Positions 48,704 to 58,869 of a stretch of 64,000 nt of DNA are shown here, piece after piece. Where the stretch lies: contig CACRXP010000035.1 in assembly GCA_902702965.1 (NCBI GenBank), positions 905,231 through 969,230 on the forward strand, given 5' to 3'. The DNA is from Spirometra erinaceieuropaei (Eukaryota; Platyhelminthes; Cestoda; Diphyllobothriidea; Diphyllobothriidae). Made by a program: the position numbers and the translations under genes. Under the pieces are notes generated by a model. It saw only the letters and a program-made list of their open reading frames with translations. It did not search any database and had not been told where the DNA came from. The first letter of the stretch is position 1. The number at the start of each line of letters is the position of its first letter.

Positions 48704-50111
48704 GTAAAAGTCACGTGACGACAGCTATTAAATACTACCGTTCTCCATAACTAACTTTCGCGCCATGTGTTGTAGGTCAGTAACACGAATAAATACATTT
48801 CAAGAGGCGCTAACCGCGTGTTGAGCCTAAGATTAACAGCCAAAGACCTAAGCCTTAAGCTCTCGTCTGTTTCTCCATACCCGACTTAAGGCCTCATGTT
48901 CTCGCCGGTGCGACAAGGAGAATTCTCCGCCCATTCTAATCTAACCGTCCGTTTGGTTTTTTTACGAGCCAACCATGCATTTGAGTTTGTAAAGGAGCCA
49001 GCGTAAGCCGACCCTGAACTGAAGTCCCCCAAATAGTAGTGACATCTATGCGCCATGGAAGCGGAAAGGCACTGAGAGCCGTTGCATCGGAATAAAAAAT
49101 ATTTGGTAAGATCCTATTTCACAGCCGTACCTGTTAGGGGTTGGGGTTAGGCTGGGGCTTGTCTACTGCAGGTACGACTATGAAATAAGATTCGATCAAA
49201 TATTTCCTAAGTGGGCCCCCCAGCACTGATTTACATTGAACGTATTCCCAAGCGAAATACACCCTACTGAGAAAACAGACTTTAGGTTGAACATCCCAAT
49301 ATAATGTTAGTGTATGTATTTTGAACCATGTTATGAGGCCTTTCTGGGGCCATTCTGCAAGCTCGGGTCGCCGTTGAAATGGACTGCCAGCGATGCGTTC
49401 ATTTTCCCCTGCTGCCCGTTTGGTGCGCCTGTAATTAGTTAAGGATGCGAGACTGTGACAGCCAGAATGAGACTCCACCTAGTGAGTTACCTTCCCCTTC
49501 CGGCAACTTCGTCAATTCCATCAAACTGATACCAGAACTTCCGAAAGCGTACTCAAGTTCTCACGCAGCTTCTGATGTTACGTATAGCTGCAAGCAATTT
49601 TTATACAAACCCTCCGATATTAGGACGGTATTTAAGACTTGCTAGCTAAAACGGTCCTTGGAGGGGGGGGCCTTGCCTAGATCGTGACCGATTACACAGG
49701 GAACAATTGCTCTCTTCTCGCGCGCCCCGGTAAACTTGGTGTCCAGAGAATGGATAGGACGTTTTCTGCACTTAGTACAGACAGTTTTCTGCGAATTATT
49801 GTTCCCGCAGTTAAAACAAGCCTGATCCGATGCTGTTAAATCCGTATAAGTACTTTTTACACAGCGCTTTAACGAGTAGACTACGTGTGGCAAAGGACAA
49901 ATGACTAAAAGCGTGCTCTAAGACGCTTTGTTTACAGCATCAGGATGCAACGCTCAGTACTAGGTAACTCGTGGTAAGCCCAGCTTTCGCAAATACCTAC
50001 AAAAAATGACTATGAACACTGAACCTAGAATTAGAGGTCTGCAGTATATTAGTTGTAATCTTTAGATGCATAGCACTAGCCGCAGTGAAACTGTCGGCAA
50101 TGTTTCGGTCA
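48704..50111. other. No gene recognised, apart from the weak exon at 49462
   Basis: A minus-strand frame at 49642-49893 contains CFNCGNNNSQKTVCTKC, a C-x2-C-x10-C-x2-C pattern resembling a zinc ribbon, after an AG acceptor (ATACGGATTTAACAG). No donor was found, so I leave it unannotated as a gene. Confidence 0.4.
49462..49581 (+). CDS. Weak exon candidate, Pro/Ser-rich
   Basis: The frame opens after GACTGTGACAG and encodes QNETPPSELPSPSGNFVNS and more, up to a possible donor TTAC followed by GTATAG. The composition looks like a disordered coding segment, but the acceptor lacks a good pyrimidine tract. The frame stays open to a TAG at 49643-49645. Confidence 0.17.
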
Positions 50112-50247
50112 GAATGGTATTACTGACAAAGACAAGGGAAACTGAAATGGCCACTTCTGGCCCACTAGCCGTCGTCAGCCAGTGACATCCAACCCCGAAG
50201 TGTGGAACACCTGGGCTCGATCCTGAAACCTATTGGTTAGAACTTAG
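50112..50247 (-). mobile_element. S4: tRNA-Arg-like SINE, head truncated
   Basis: The tail blocks TATTACTGACAAAGACAAGG, GGCCACTTCTGGCCCAC and GCCGTCGTCAGCCAG are present, then GGGCTCGATCCTG (B box) and ATTGGTTAGAA. The A box is lost. Confidence 0.6.
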
Positions 50248-50310
50248 AGTGAGTTCCGTAAAAACGATCAGTGAGCGCTTCTCTACCAGTGTATATTCCC
50301 GATCGCAACC

Positions 50311-50374
50311 GACAGGACAACGGGCCCATGGCTCTCAGTGGTTAGAGGCGTTGGACTTCTAACCAACAGGTCGC
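50311..50374 (+). mobile_element. S5: SINE tRNA-like head only
   Basis: GACAACGGGCCCATGGCTCT, then CAGTGGTTAGAGGCGTTGGA and CTTCTAACCAACAGG. This is the cleanest view of the tRNA-like A box and the TCT anticodon loop. The block breaks off before the B box. Confidence 0.6.
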
Positions 50375-51062
50375 AAAATTTGCGAATTAATGAGGAGAGA
50401 GGGGTGCAGGCCTCCCCCGGCCAGAGACCAGATGGTCAGCCAATCAGCAATCAGACCTGAGTAGACATGTAGCCTGCAGCCTGACCTAGGTGTCTGCGCC
50501 TATCTTATGCGTGACCTTTCGACCCCAGTGGCTGTCTTAGGTCCGTGGGTAGGCGTGTCCAACTGTGGCCTGCTGATGATTGCCCTTATGATTGAGAGCC
50601 CTAGCTCCAGTCTGTGCGTCTGCCACAAACAGTCGATGCAGCAGAACAGACTTCAACGGGCAGCCAGGACCCGAGGTGAGAGCTAACTTTTTGCACCGTG
50701 GGCAAACAGTTTATGCAAACAGTTGACTAATTCCCAGATAAATGAGTTTTGGCAGAAAATGGTAATTATAATCCGATCTACAGTAGCAGCATATAACACC
50801 AGTCAGATATTTCATGCCACTGGAGCACAATCACCCAGACTTGCGCCGGTGTAATCTTCATCAGCCAAGTTAGCAAGTAGACAACTGAAGGCACTTAAAA
50901 CAAACACTTTAATTAATAAAACATCCTGGCGCACTCCTTCTTGAGGACTGCTTACTGAGGTCACGGAATCAGGCTGTTGTGGGGCATTCGTTTTCTCGGC
51001 TCTGATTACTTAGAGTTGCGGACGTGCTGACGTCACTCGCTGAAAACGGTCTGTTCAGCATG

Positions 51063-51760
51063 TACACTAGGTGAGCTAACTCGCGTGATACCAGTTGAGC
51101 CTCTAAAATGTGATTTCGGTTAGGAAGATGCACCTAGAGGGGAGGGGCTTGGTATCGTTTTTTGTGTGGCGGAATCTCAAGATATTGCATTTTCGCCAAA
51201 GTGTCGCCATTGAAGCCGCGTCTTTCCGGCCGCCCCCTGAAATCGAACTCTCTAAGAATGACTAACTATGATTTTTCGCTCATTTCTGATGCTCTTGCCA
51301 ATTCAACCCACAGTGGGCGTAGGCGGCCTGCGAAATGTGCCATGCAATGAGGCCTGTGCGCACGATACTCCAGACCCTGTAGGCTGAATCATTACTCGGA
51401 CCGTCAGACCTCAAATAAACCTCTCCTGGTGAGCGCGTCGCCTTCTTTCGACATGCCACCTGGGAATTGCGTTTTTACTACTGCCAAAATTCAAACACTC
51501 TTCGTAGAAAACATCCACTAAATATCCCTCCTGGTATTCATTTTGTGGCAGAGTACATTTCGTCCACGTTTAACTCGAAAAAAATGGTATCATCTATTTG
51601 TAAAAAAATTTCATTCTCGAAAAATTTCGAGGCCAAACTACAGTTGCATTTGTGTTAAGGGTTTCCAAAACAAAAGTTGTATACTTTTCAAATAGGAGAA
51701 GTCATACATTTCTCTATACTGTCAAGATGGCATAGAGAGCTCATAAACGTTGGTATTTTT
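51063..51760 (+). mobile_element. X2: companion block of P, inverted near-copy of X1
   Basis: It starts TACACTAGGTGAGCTAACTC and continues into a non-palindromic block almost identical to 19626-20337 on the opposite strand. It abuts P10 exactly as X1 abuts P2. Small indels separate the two copies, for example in the Arg/Gln-rich end of the shared open frame near 51330. No protein was recognised. Confidence 0.75.
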
Positions 51761-52755
51761 ATGCAGTAGGTGGGCTAACTCATGAGATGTCAGCCGAAAT
51801 TTTGAAGTGCGTCCTCATTTCGAAAAGGTTAAGTAAGTCGGATTGTAAAACCAATCATCGTGCAGCGTAATTCTATGATAATTAAGTTATCTCAGGATGG
51901 CGTCTTTCGAACGAACTTCTCTCCGGCTGCATACAAAAGCTACATTCTGCAAAAGATGGTTACTTAAGTAGCGCGCAATTTTCTCATTTATTTTTGATGC
52001 TCTTGAAAATTCGATTTTAGTTCTTGGAAAACGTGCATGAAAATATACATTCTGTTGCTTTTTCGGTAGAAAATGACATCTTCTTTCAATTGTATACTCA
52101 AAGGAAGGGTATAATTCGGTTTGCAAAAGTTTCTAGCTATGTGATTGTTTAATACCGTGAAAAGGCCGTTCATAAAACGTCATATATCTGCATTTACCAA
52201 TGTGGCCTGTAAAGTTAACAATATGGCTCGAATCCATTGATAAATTTTATGAACCCTATATGGTCTCCTCTTAATGCAGTAGAGAAATGTGTGCTTTTTC
52301 GTACGCGGAAAATATACGGCTTCTAGTCTGGAAGCCCTGAACGCTAGTGTAACGGCAGGTCGGGTTAAAAATTATTCGGGAATCGAAAGAGTTTTTGAAA
52401 ACCGAATTATACCCTTCCTTTGAGTATACTATTGGAAGATGTCATTTTCTGCCGAAAAAGAAAAGAATGAATATTTTATGCATGATTTCCATGAAATATA
52501 ATTGAATTTTCAAGGGCATCGAATACCAATGAGAAAAATGCATGCCACCTAAGTAGTCATCATTTTCAGGGTATAGTTTTTTTGCGTGTAGCCGGAAAAA
52601 AGTTCGTTCGAAAGCCGACAGTTCGCGGTATCTGAATAATTATGGAATTATGCTGCAGGATGATTAGTTTTACAACCCCATTCAAGTAGTCTTTTCGAAA
52701 CGAAAACGCATTTCGGAATTTCGGTTGACAATTCGTGAATTAGGCCACCTGCTCT
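51761..52755. mobile_element. P10: palindromic element abutting X2
   Basis: The left end is GCAGTAGGTGGGCTAACTC and the right end ...GAATTAGGCCACCTGCTC. Arms and loop are complete but the loop frame has at least two stops. By eye its identity to P2 is clearly lower than that between X1 and X2. Confidence 0.83.
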
Positions 52756-52776
52756 TCCCTCCGCACTACGGGTGGT

Positions 52777-52888
52777 CCTATACTGCATGATGATTGGTTT
52801 TACAACCCTACTTAAATAATCTTTTCGAAAAGAGAACGCATTTCAAAATTTCGGCTGACCTGTCATGTGTTAGCCCACCTACTATATA
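52777..52888. mobile_element. P right-end fragment
   Basis: About 110 bp of right arm terminus, from CCTATACTGCATGATGATTG to ...TTAGCCCACCTACTATA, sits just right of P10. It could be a second insertion or a partial tandem duplication of the P end. Confidence 0.7.
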
Positions 52889-53046
52889 TGTCAGGTTGTA
52901 TACTACATACTAAACGCTACCAAACACATATACGATGACGTTTGAACAGACAGTGGTTGAGGGGCGCGTAACAGTTGCATTGCAGAGCTCACTCATCCCC
53001 TTTCACTCCATCTTCGCCGGTAGTCGCCCGTCTGTGCGGGATATAG

Positions 53047-53215
53047 GCAGAACAGCATTACCGACAGAGTCGAGGGGAACTGGAGTGGCCACTTCTGGCT
53101 TGTTAACCTTCATGAGCTGACCATACCCGACGCCGAGCCTCAAAGTGGCGACCCGTTGGTTAGAAGTCCAGCGCCCTAGTAGTTGAACCACGGGCTTGTT
53201 GTCCGGTCTCGGGAG
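53047..53215 (-). mobile_element. S6: tRNA-Arg-like SINE
   Basis: A nearly complete copy, with the tail end AGAACAGCATTACCGACAG, the GTGGCCACTTCTGGCTTG block, the GCCTCAAAGTGG B-box region, GTTGGTTAGAAGTCCAGCGC (anticodon arm, reversed) and the head TTGAACCACGGGCTTGTTG. Confidence 0.7.
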
Positions 53216-53229
53216 TCACATATCGCGGA

Positions 53230-53316
53230 GTTTGGTATGCCCGGCTGGTGACGGCTAACAACCCAGAAATGGCCATTCTCGTCTCCCTTGTCCATTTCAG
53301 TAATGCTATTCTGCCC
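53230..53316 (+). mobile_element. S7: SINE tail in opposite orientation to S6
   Basis: It contains GGTATGCCCGGCTGGTGACG, CCCAGAAATGGCCATTCTC and TTCAGTAATGCTATTCTGCC, the reverse complement of the tail of S6. The two copies lie head to head. Confidence 0.68.
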
Positions 53317-53371
53317 GTGTGGAAAGACATTTCAGGGTATCAAGCATGCTATGATGACGGGCCTTTAAAAA

Positions 53372-54105
53372 CAGAAAGATACCCATTCTCCGTGTAGCCG
53401 ATTTGAAGAAGACTTAATTTTTACTACAAAACGAGTACAGTAACGAATATCTTGAACATGATTTCCATGAAATATGTTTTGATTCATAGGTGGGTCGAGG
53501 ATCAAGGGAAAAGTGCATACTACTTAAGCACATTGACCCCGCACTGTATCGCACTTCGAATTTCGCGGCTTCATTCAATCGTCGGTTTTATATGCAAGCA
53601 TATCTATACATATATCCCGGATTTCCTCTGACTTACGGGTTTCTGCTGACAGTGGCCATTTTTATTTCTGGTAAACGCATCCTCAGTTGATTTACGCAAT
53701 TGGTTTCGAAGAGTCTTACCTAATATCTAATAGAAGATAAAGAGTTTAAGCTGCACAACTGCGTGGGATATGTTTTTTAAAAATGTGGTAGGGTCTCTAC
53801 TGGCTTAAAATATATGAAAATAACCTTAAAAGCATGTGTTTTTACTTCGCGGGCGTCGACTTTCGTGGGAGTTTTCGGATGCAACCTCCACAATTGAGGG
53901 AAGACCATTTTATTTATTTTAGCAATTACTATTCCTTTAGAAGTCCGAAAAAACGCATTAAAATCTGCCATCATGCCTTGACTAAAAGTGTTCGGATTGT
54001 GCTGCTTAATAATCAGTATTACAACCCACCCAAAACTATTTTTTTCAGTCTAAATCACTTTTTAAAATCCCAGCTAATATTTCATGAGTTACATCGCCCA
54101 TTGTA
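53372..54105. mobile_element. P11: right arm of a P element split by ~460 bp
   Basis: Inner right-arm sequence (53372-53528, with TTCCATGAAATATG and TACTACTTAAG) is followed by about 460 bp of unrelated DNA and then by the outer right-arm end (53988-54105, ...CATTTTTTGTCTT side, ATTTCATGAGTTACATCGCC). The middle piece has no recognisable repeat ends. Confidence 0.55.
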
Positions 54106-54915
54106 TTTTTTGTCTTACCGTTGAACGTCTTCGCAGAATTGGTTACGTTTCCTAGAAGCGATGGATAAATAGTTTAGAGCCCTTTATCACTTTGTCAATC
54201 GGGATATACAAGGAATGGAAACAGGACTCACGAAGTTCAGCAGTGGAGGACACTTTGCTTTTTTAGATCATATTTGTCCGGGACAGTGTGACCAACTACT
54301 TCTCCTGCATGATAGGCTCCAAGAGGCCGAGTGGGTGGGCATCGAGTCACTTATGGGTGCTACTTGCATGGTACGTGGTACGACTCTGATCATACCCGTT
54401 CTCATCGGCGTCCGTGGCGTTTCGGCTAGTATCCATTCACATGCAAAGATACACCCCCTCCTCCAGGGATGAAGACTGAACTCTAAACGTTAGCTGTCGA
54501 ATTGTTTTTAGCTGGGTCTGTCCGCTAGCCTAGCTGAGGACTCGCCACTGCGATCACGACTAACCGCCGGTAAAGGCTAACAAGCAAATAAGCTGCAGCG
54601 TTCAACAGATCCGCGTGGCAGCTGCCCCTACTCACAGTTTTCTGGATACCCCGTGTTACGGAGGGATGAGTAGCATGCAAGTTAAATCTGAGCGAAAGAT
54701 GACGTCCATTACTGCCCCACTGGGTTACGTGTTCTGCACCACCTTACTAATCCAACAACTCTCACTCCGATAAAGTAAAGATTGTTAGACAGTTGTGTGC
54801 TTGCAGCGAGTAACAGTCCGCCTACGCGTGCCACACAGGGGCTGGTCCCTACTCCACCCTGTGCCTGGTTACATTTGAGGGATCTAAGTGAGGGTGTCAT
54901 AACGACCATATCCAG
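54106..54915. other. No gene recognised
   Basis: An 85-codon plus frame at 54215-54472 has no supported borders. Nothing else was seen. Confidence 0.45.
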
Positions 54916-55107
54916 AAGGTGCTGTCGCGGCCTGAGGAGGACGAACCTTCCGTGCTACAACTCCTATGGGGTCGTGATAAAGCCAAGCACGTCAGAATTA
55001 TTGTGGCGGGGGAGGCGCTGATCTGCCAAGTCAGTCCCCAGGAGGACCTCGGTTTCTCATCCTTTATCCGTACGCCACTCAACCGTCCGAGCCTGTCAAC
55101 CAGCTGA
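54916..55107 (+). CDS. Candidate terminal exon next to a Q fold-back element
   Basis: After CATATCCAG (ending 54915) the frame is open to a TGA at 55105-55107. The peptide begins KVLSRPEEDEPSVLQLLWGR and includes DKAKHVRIIVAGEALICQ, which looks like a folded beta/alpha segment more than random sequence. The acceptor has little pyrimidine tract, and the frame also opens a few codons upstream (from 54892). The Q fold-back element starts 28 bases after the stop. It could be a gene end, an old retroposed fragment or chance. Confidence 0.27.
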   Translation, partial: KVLSRPEEDEPSVLQLLWGRDKAKHVRIIVAGEALICQVSPQEDLGFSSFIRTPLNRPSLSTS

Positions 55108-55135
55108 TAATGATGGCGCACGCAGTGGCTAATTT

Positions 55136-55649
55136 AGAAGACGAAGATGTGATCACTGGAACAAGAAATTTATTGGCCTGACGTTTCGGATTCTCACTCA
55201 GCCCATCATCAGAGACAGTCGCAGATAAGGGTAATGGTGGCACAAGGAGTGCAGCATTTATAGCACGTGGCTGCCGTAGGACCATATTCGCACCGTAATT
55301 AACAGCTCACGCAATCACCTCTGGGGTCGTAATTGATGCGATGGTGACTTGTCAGTCCACGTCCGAGTCGTTAATGGCCGTGATTCCAGCGCGGATTACG
55401 AAATCACGGCAATTAACGACTCGGACGCGGACTGACAAGCCACCATCGCATCAATTACGACCCCAGCGGTGATTGGAAGCTGTTAATTACAGTGCGAATG
55501 TGGTCCCACGGCAGCCACGTGCTATAAATACTGCACTCCTTGTGCCATCATTACCCTTATCTGCGACGGTCTTTGATGATGGCGCGAGGGAGAATCCGAG
55601 ACGTCGAGCCAATAAATTTCTTGTTCCAGTGAGCACATCTTCGTCTTCT
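55136..55649. mobile_element. Q6: 514-bp near-perfect fold-back element
   Basis: The two halves (55136-55384 and 55401-55649) are inverted copies that would pair almost end to end with a spacer of about 16 bases. Outer ends are AGAAGACGAAGATGTG and its complement. Inner landmarks are CTGACGTTTCGGATTCTC, CCATCATCAGAGACAGTC and GAGTCGTTAATGGCCGTGAT. No transposase is encoded. Because of the symmetry, both strands give similar open frames, which are not genes. This is the best copy of the Q family in the window. Confidence 0.88.
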
Positions 55650-56506
55650 GAACTGCTACCTGGAACTTGTCTGTTCGCTTCTATCAGTGGCTGATTTGAC
55701 ACGATAGCCTCCGTCTAAGGAACGTCACACGCATGTACGACGATAGTTCTGCCCTCACACAGACCCAGTGGGGCCCCACAAATTCGTTCAATGACCCAGT
55801 CCGATTCCTCTTATTGGTTCAGCACACCTGCAAGTTGACACTTTGGGCGCTCTTAAGCAGCACTGTGAAACATGTTACTGATCGACGATAACCCTGCAGC
55901 TGGGTTCGAGGTCCTCCTCAATTTACACAGTCATCGGGTTTTCGTTGAGGATTTGACCCGGTGCACGGCATTTCTGCTGCAGCAAGCATTCTTTTAGAGG
56001 CTGATGCGGGCAGTCACTGAAAGGCTTCCGGCATCTCGGGTGGAAATGGCTCAAGTTAGTTCCCTCTCCTGGCAACAATTTTAATTAAAACCTATTATTC
56101 AGGAGGATTTTGAGTGTGTTCATGTCAGAAGATTTCGCATCCGCCACCCACCCATCGCAGTGTGACGCGCAAGGAAACTAGGACGATTTTAACCCTTTCG
56201 GGCACTCCGGGTCGGGCATTCAAACAAACAGTCTCTTGGAGCAACCGCAAAATTCAATGAGCGTATAAAACGAGCGAGATGGCCAATCGGCGGTCGAGTC
56301 GAAAGACAAATAATTACCCTGAAATGGCTAGATAGATTGCACGATTCAGTCGTTCGCAAGAATGCAGCCTGCAAATGTGGACCGCCGCATGTTTAGCAGT
56401 GCGCAATTGAAAAGTCTACTTTCTGACCCCCACAACCTACCTTGACATGATCTCAACACGCCTGGCTTCTAATTGCCTTTTTGTGTACGTGAATTCAACG
56501 TTACAG

Positions 56507-56635
56507 TGTAGGCAGTATGCACAGATAGCGCACCGGCAGTTCCCCCATGCCGAGGAACCTAAGACACCTCCGTTTATCACCTTTGACACGACACAGCGTG
56601 TTTCAACTCTCAACAATATTGCACCTCCTATTGAG
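56507..56635 (+). CDS. Candidate symmetric exon, 43 codons, unrecognised
   Basis: The open frame lies between an acceptor (GCCTTTTTGTGTACGTG upstream, AACGTTACAG ending 56506) and the donor GAG followed by GTAATTAG. Both borders are phase 0, so the block could be skipped or inserted without breaking a frame. The peptide includes CRQYAQIAHRQFPHAEEP and PPFITFDTTQRVSTLNN, with balanced, coding-like composition. It cannot lie between the candidate at 48568 and the exon at 63158 without another exon in between. The opposite strand also has an open frame, so the call rests on the splice borders. Confidence 0.33.
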
Positions 56636-58644
56636 GTAATTAGAAATTGCACGCGCCCCTTTGAGTTGTTGTTGGTCGTGGCGTGAAGCATCAGCTTGCA
56701 GTTGAAATTCTTAAAATCAGTGAGTCTCGCCCCTTTTATGAGACGCGTGCACTTTGAAACCCGTCTCAGTACCGTGTCGTCTGAATAAATTTTAGTTTAG
56801 GGCTAGGTTTGCGTGCGGTGATGTTGACCGCGTGCTTGCCAGCAGCTCCGCACACGGCCACCCACCCTGGCAAAACAGGTAAAGGCCACTCAGATCTGGT
56901 TCATCACTGGGGACAGAGATGTTTTTGTAGGAACGTAAATAAATATCCCGACAGTCTGACCATGGGCGACCCTTTGGCTTTATAACCTTTAGTCTGCTCA
57001 GGGAAGTCAATCATGTCGTTTGTAAACTACACTCAGAGGTTAGAATAATACAAACGTGTCACTCGACAAGACATTCACCCATACCTAACTGACGCGTAGT
57101 AGTAATTCAGAAATTTTTCCGTCTAATGTAAACCTAAGCCGGGAAATAACTTTGCTGAGAAATTTGTATCTTGTGAAGTCAATCTGCCATTCTGTGTTTT
57201 CTTAGAATGTGGTACAGGAGGGGAGTTGCCAGTGTCACCTCAGACTGTCAGCACACCCTAGTATCTTGTCCAGTGTACTCATGTGATCCGAGATTTCATA
57301 TGGGCAAAGCGTAACTCGTGTATCAGGCAGGAGTTCGCTCTGCGGTATGACTCCTTGTGAGGGGACTTGCTTACCCTATTCGGGATCCGACTCAAAATCC
57401 CGTCTAACTTGGCGACTGTTAACAACATTTATTTTTGTCTCGGCTTTCTGACTGTTTCGCGGATGAACAATCGTTTTCGCAAAAGCAGACTGCAGGTACA
57501 CCTAAACTTTGGATTTCAGTGCACAGATGCAAAGAGTAATGATTACTGGAGGTCTTTATGGCCGTCGCGAGACTATGTCTAGACCATAAAGTCAACGAGG
57601 TGCTCAATCAAGAAGTACACCTTCGTTCCCCAAAAATCTTGTAAATATGAGATAGCTGCATCGCTATCCACCTCATCGGAAACGGTCAACCTTACCAATT
57701 TTGCCCCATTCAAAAGCCCCAGTCCGCTCAGAGAAGTACCGGAGACTTTTTAAGCGAGGTCGAAAATATGTCCTAACAGACAAAAATTACTGCAGTTGAT
57801 CTTGAGGAGCATATTGAGGTAATTAATATCGCGCGGTATACCGGCCTCAGGCTGCGGATCGTCCCAGTCATTAGGGGCCAGACTGCTTGTAAATAAAGAC
57901 AATATTTATGTAGAGCATATTTTGTCAACTCATCTTCGAGGAGGGTTTGGTTTTATGCAAGTTTGAGACTTAAAATCATTTATCAGATTTGCCTGCGGCC
58001 AAATATGCTGCCTGGCTACTGAAGCGCTTCAGGTGCCGAAGTGTGTACGAGTATTTAATATGCTCTAGCAAAAAAAGCATAAGTGTAAGCCCGCCTTTAG
58101 AGCAAGTTCACATAAAGCGAGTTGTGGTTCAGTAGTGAGACTCCAGACGGACCACTGTAGGAAAACTAGTTAACTAGTATTGGTGTAAGTCTTTATACAT
58201 AAACGCCCCAAACCGTCAATGCAAGCCCTAACTGGCTCTTTATAGAAATGCAAAGAAGCTTAAAATTAATTATCACTGGCCAAAGTCTGCAAATTTTCCT
58301 CCACATGGAAGACAGTAGTTGACTGGTGATACATAATCTGGAGTTAATTCATACAGTGCTGCACATTAACTTTGAATTGCCAATCCTCTTAGCCACGTGT
58401 GGGAGCTGGTGCTGATGTTGAAAACGCCATAAGCGAATATTGTATCAAAATTCATCGCGATAAGCATTATCTTTGATGTATCAGCATGAGGTTATTAAAG
58501 CAAGCCGTGGAGTAATGTCACGGACGCGGAGGGGTGGTGACATTGTTTACGCAAAGGGGTTCTGTCTCAGCTTAAATAGAGTAGTCGCTGAGGCGGGGTA
58601 GATTGGGCCTGCTGGCCGGACTGAAGGAAATATGATTAATTTGC

Positions 58645-58869
58645 ATGGACGAAAAACATGCCACTGACAACTCGGGTGAGTTTGAGAGGTCGGCGCTTCG
58701 AGCACACCTTACAGTGTACACCTGTGTGATTTTGCTTTTTCCCATAGACCGTAAATGTGTTCTGACATTAGATGGGATATCTGCATTTTTTTCAACAACT
58801 GCATACGCCCTGGCGTGCGCTCTCCCACGCAATAATATTCTACACCATATGTGTTTAATTCGCTATTAG
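58645..58869 (+). CDS. Possible small gene with a 72-base intron
   Basis: An ATG at 58645 begins MDEKHATDNS, followed by CTCGG and a textbook donor GTGAGT at 58676. A strong acceptor (GATTTTGCTTTTTTCCCATAG) ends at 58747. Joining the two gives a phase 1 junction and a second exon of about 40 codons starting RKCVLTLDGISAFF, ending in a TAG at 58867-58869. The putative intron is 72 bases, a multiple of three with no in-frame stop, so the unspliced frame is open as well. Splice signals are good but the protein is short and unrecognised. Confidence 0.22.
   Translation: MDEKHATDNSGEFERSALRAHLTVYTCVILLFPIDRKCVLTLDGISAFFSTTAYALACALPRNNILHHMCLIRY

Noticed and set aside
50311..50374. tRNA-Arg gene
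   Set aside because: The B box and 3' half are missing, and the head belongs to the S SINE family.
51162..51350. Small gene conserved between 51162-51350 and 20043-20237
   Set aside because: The conservation is that of the whole X block at the DNA level; the frame differs by indels at its C-terminal end, and no domain is seen.
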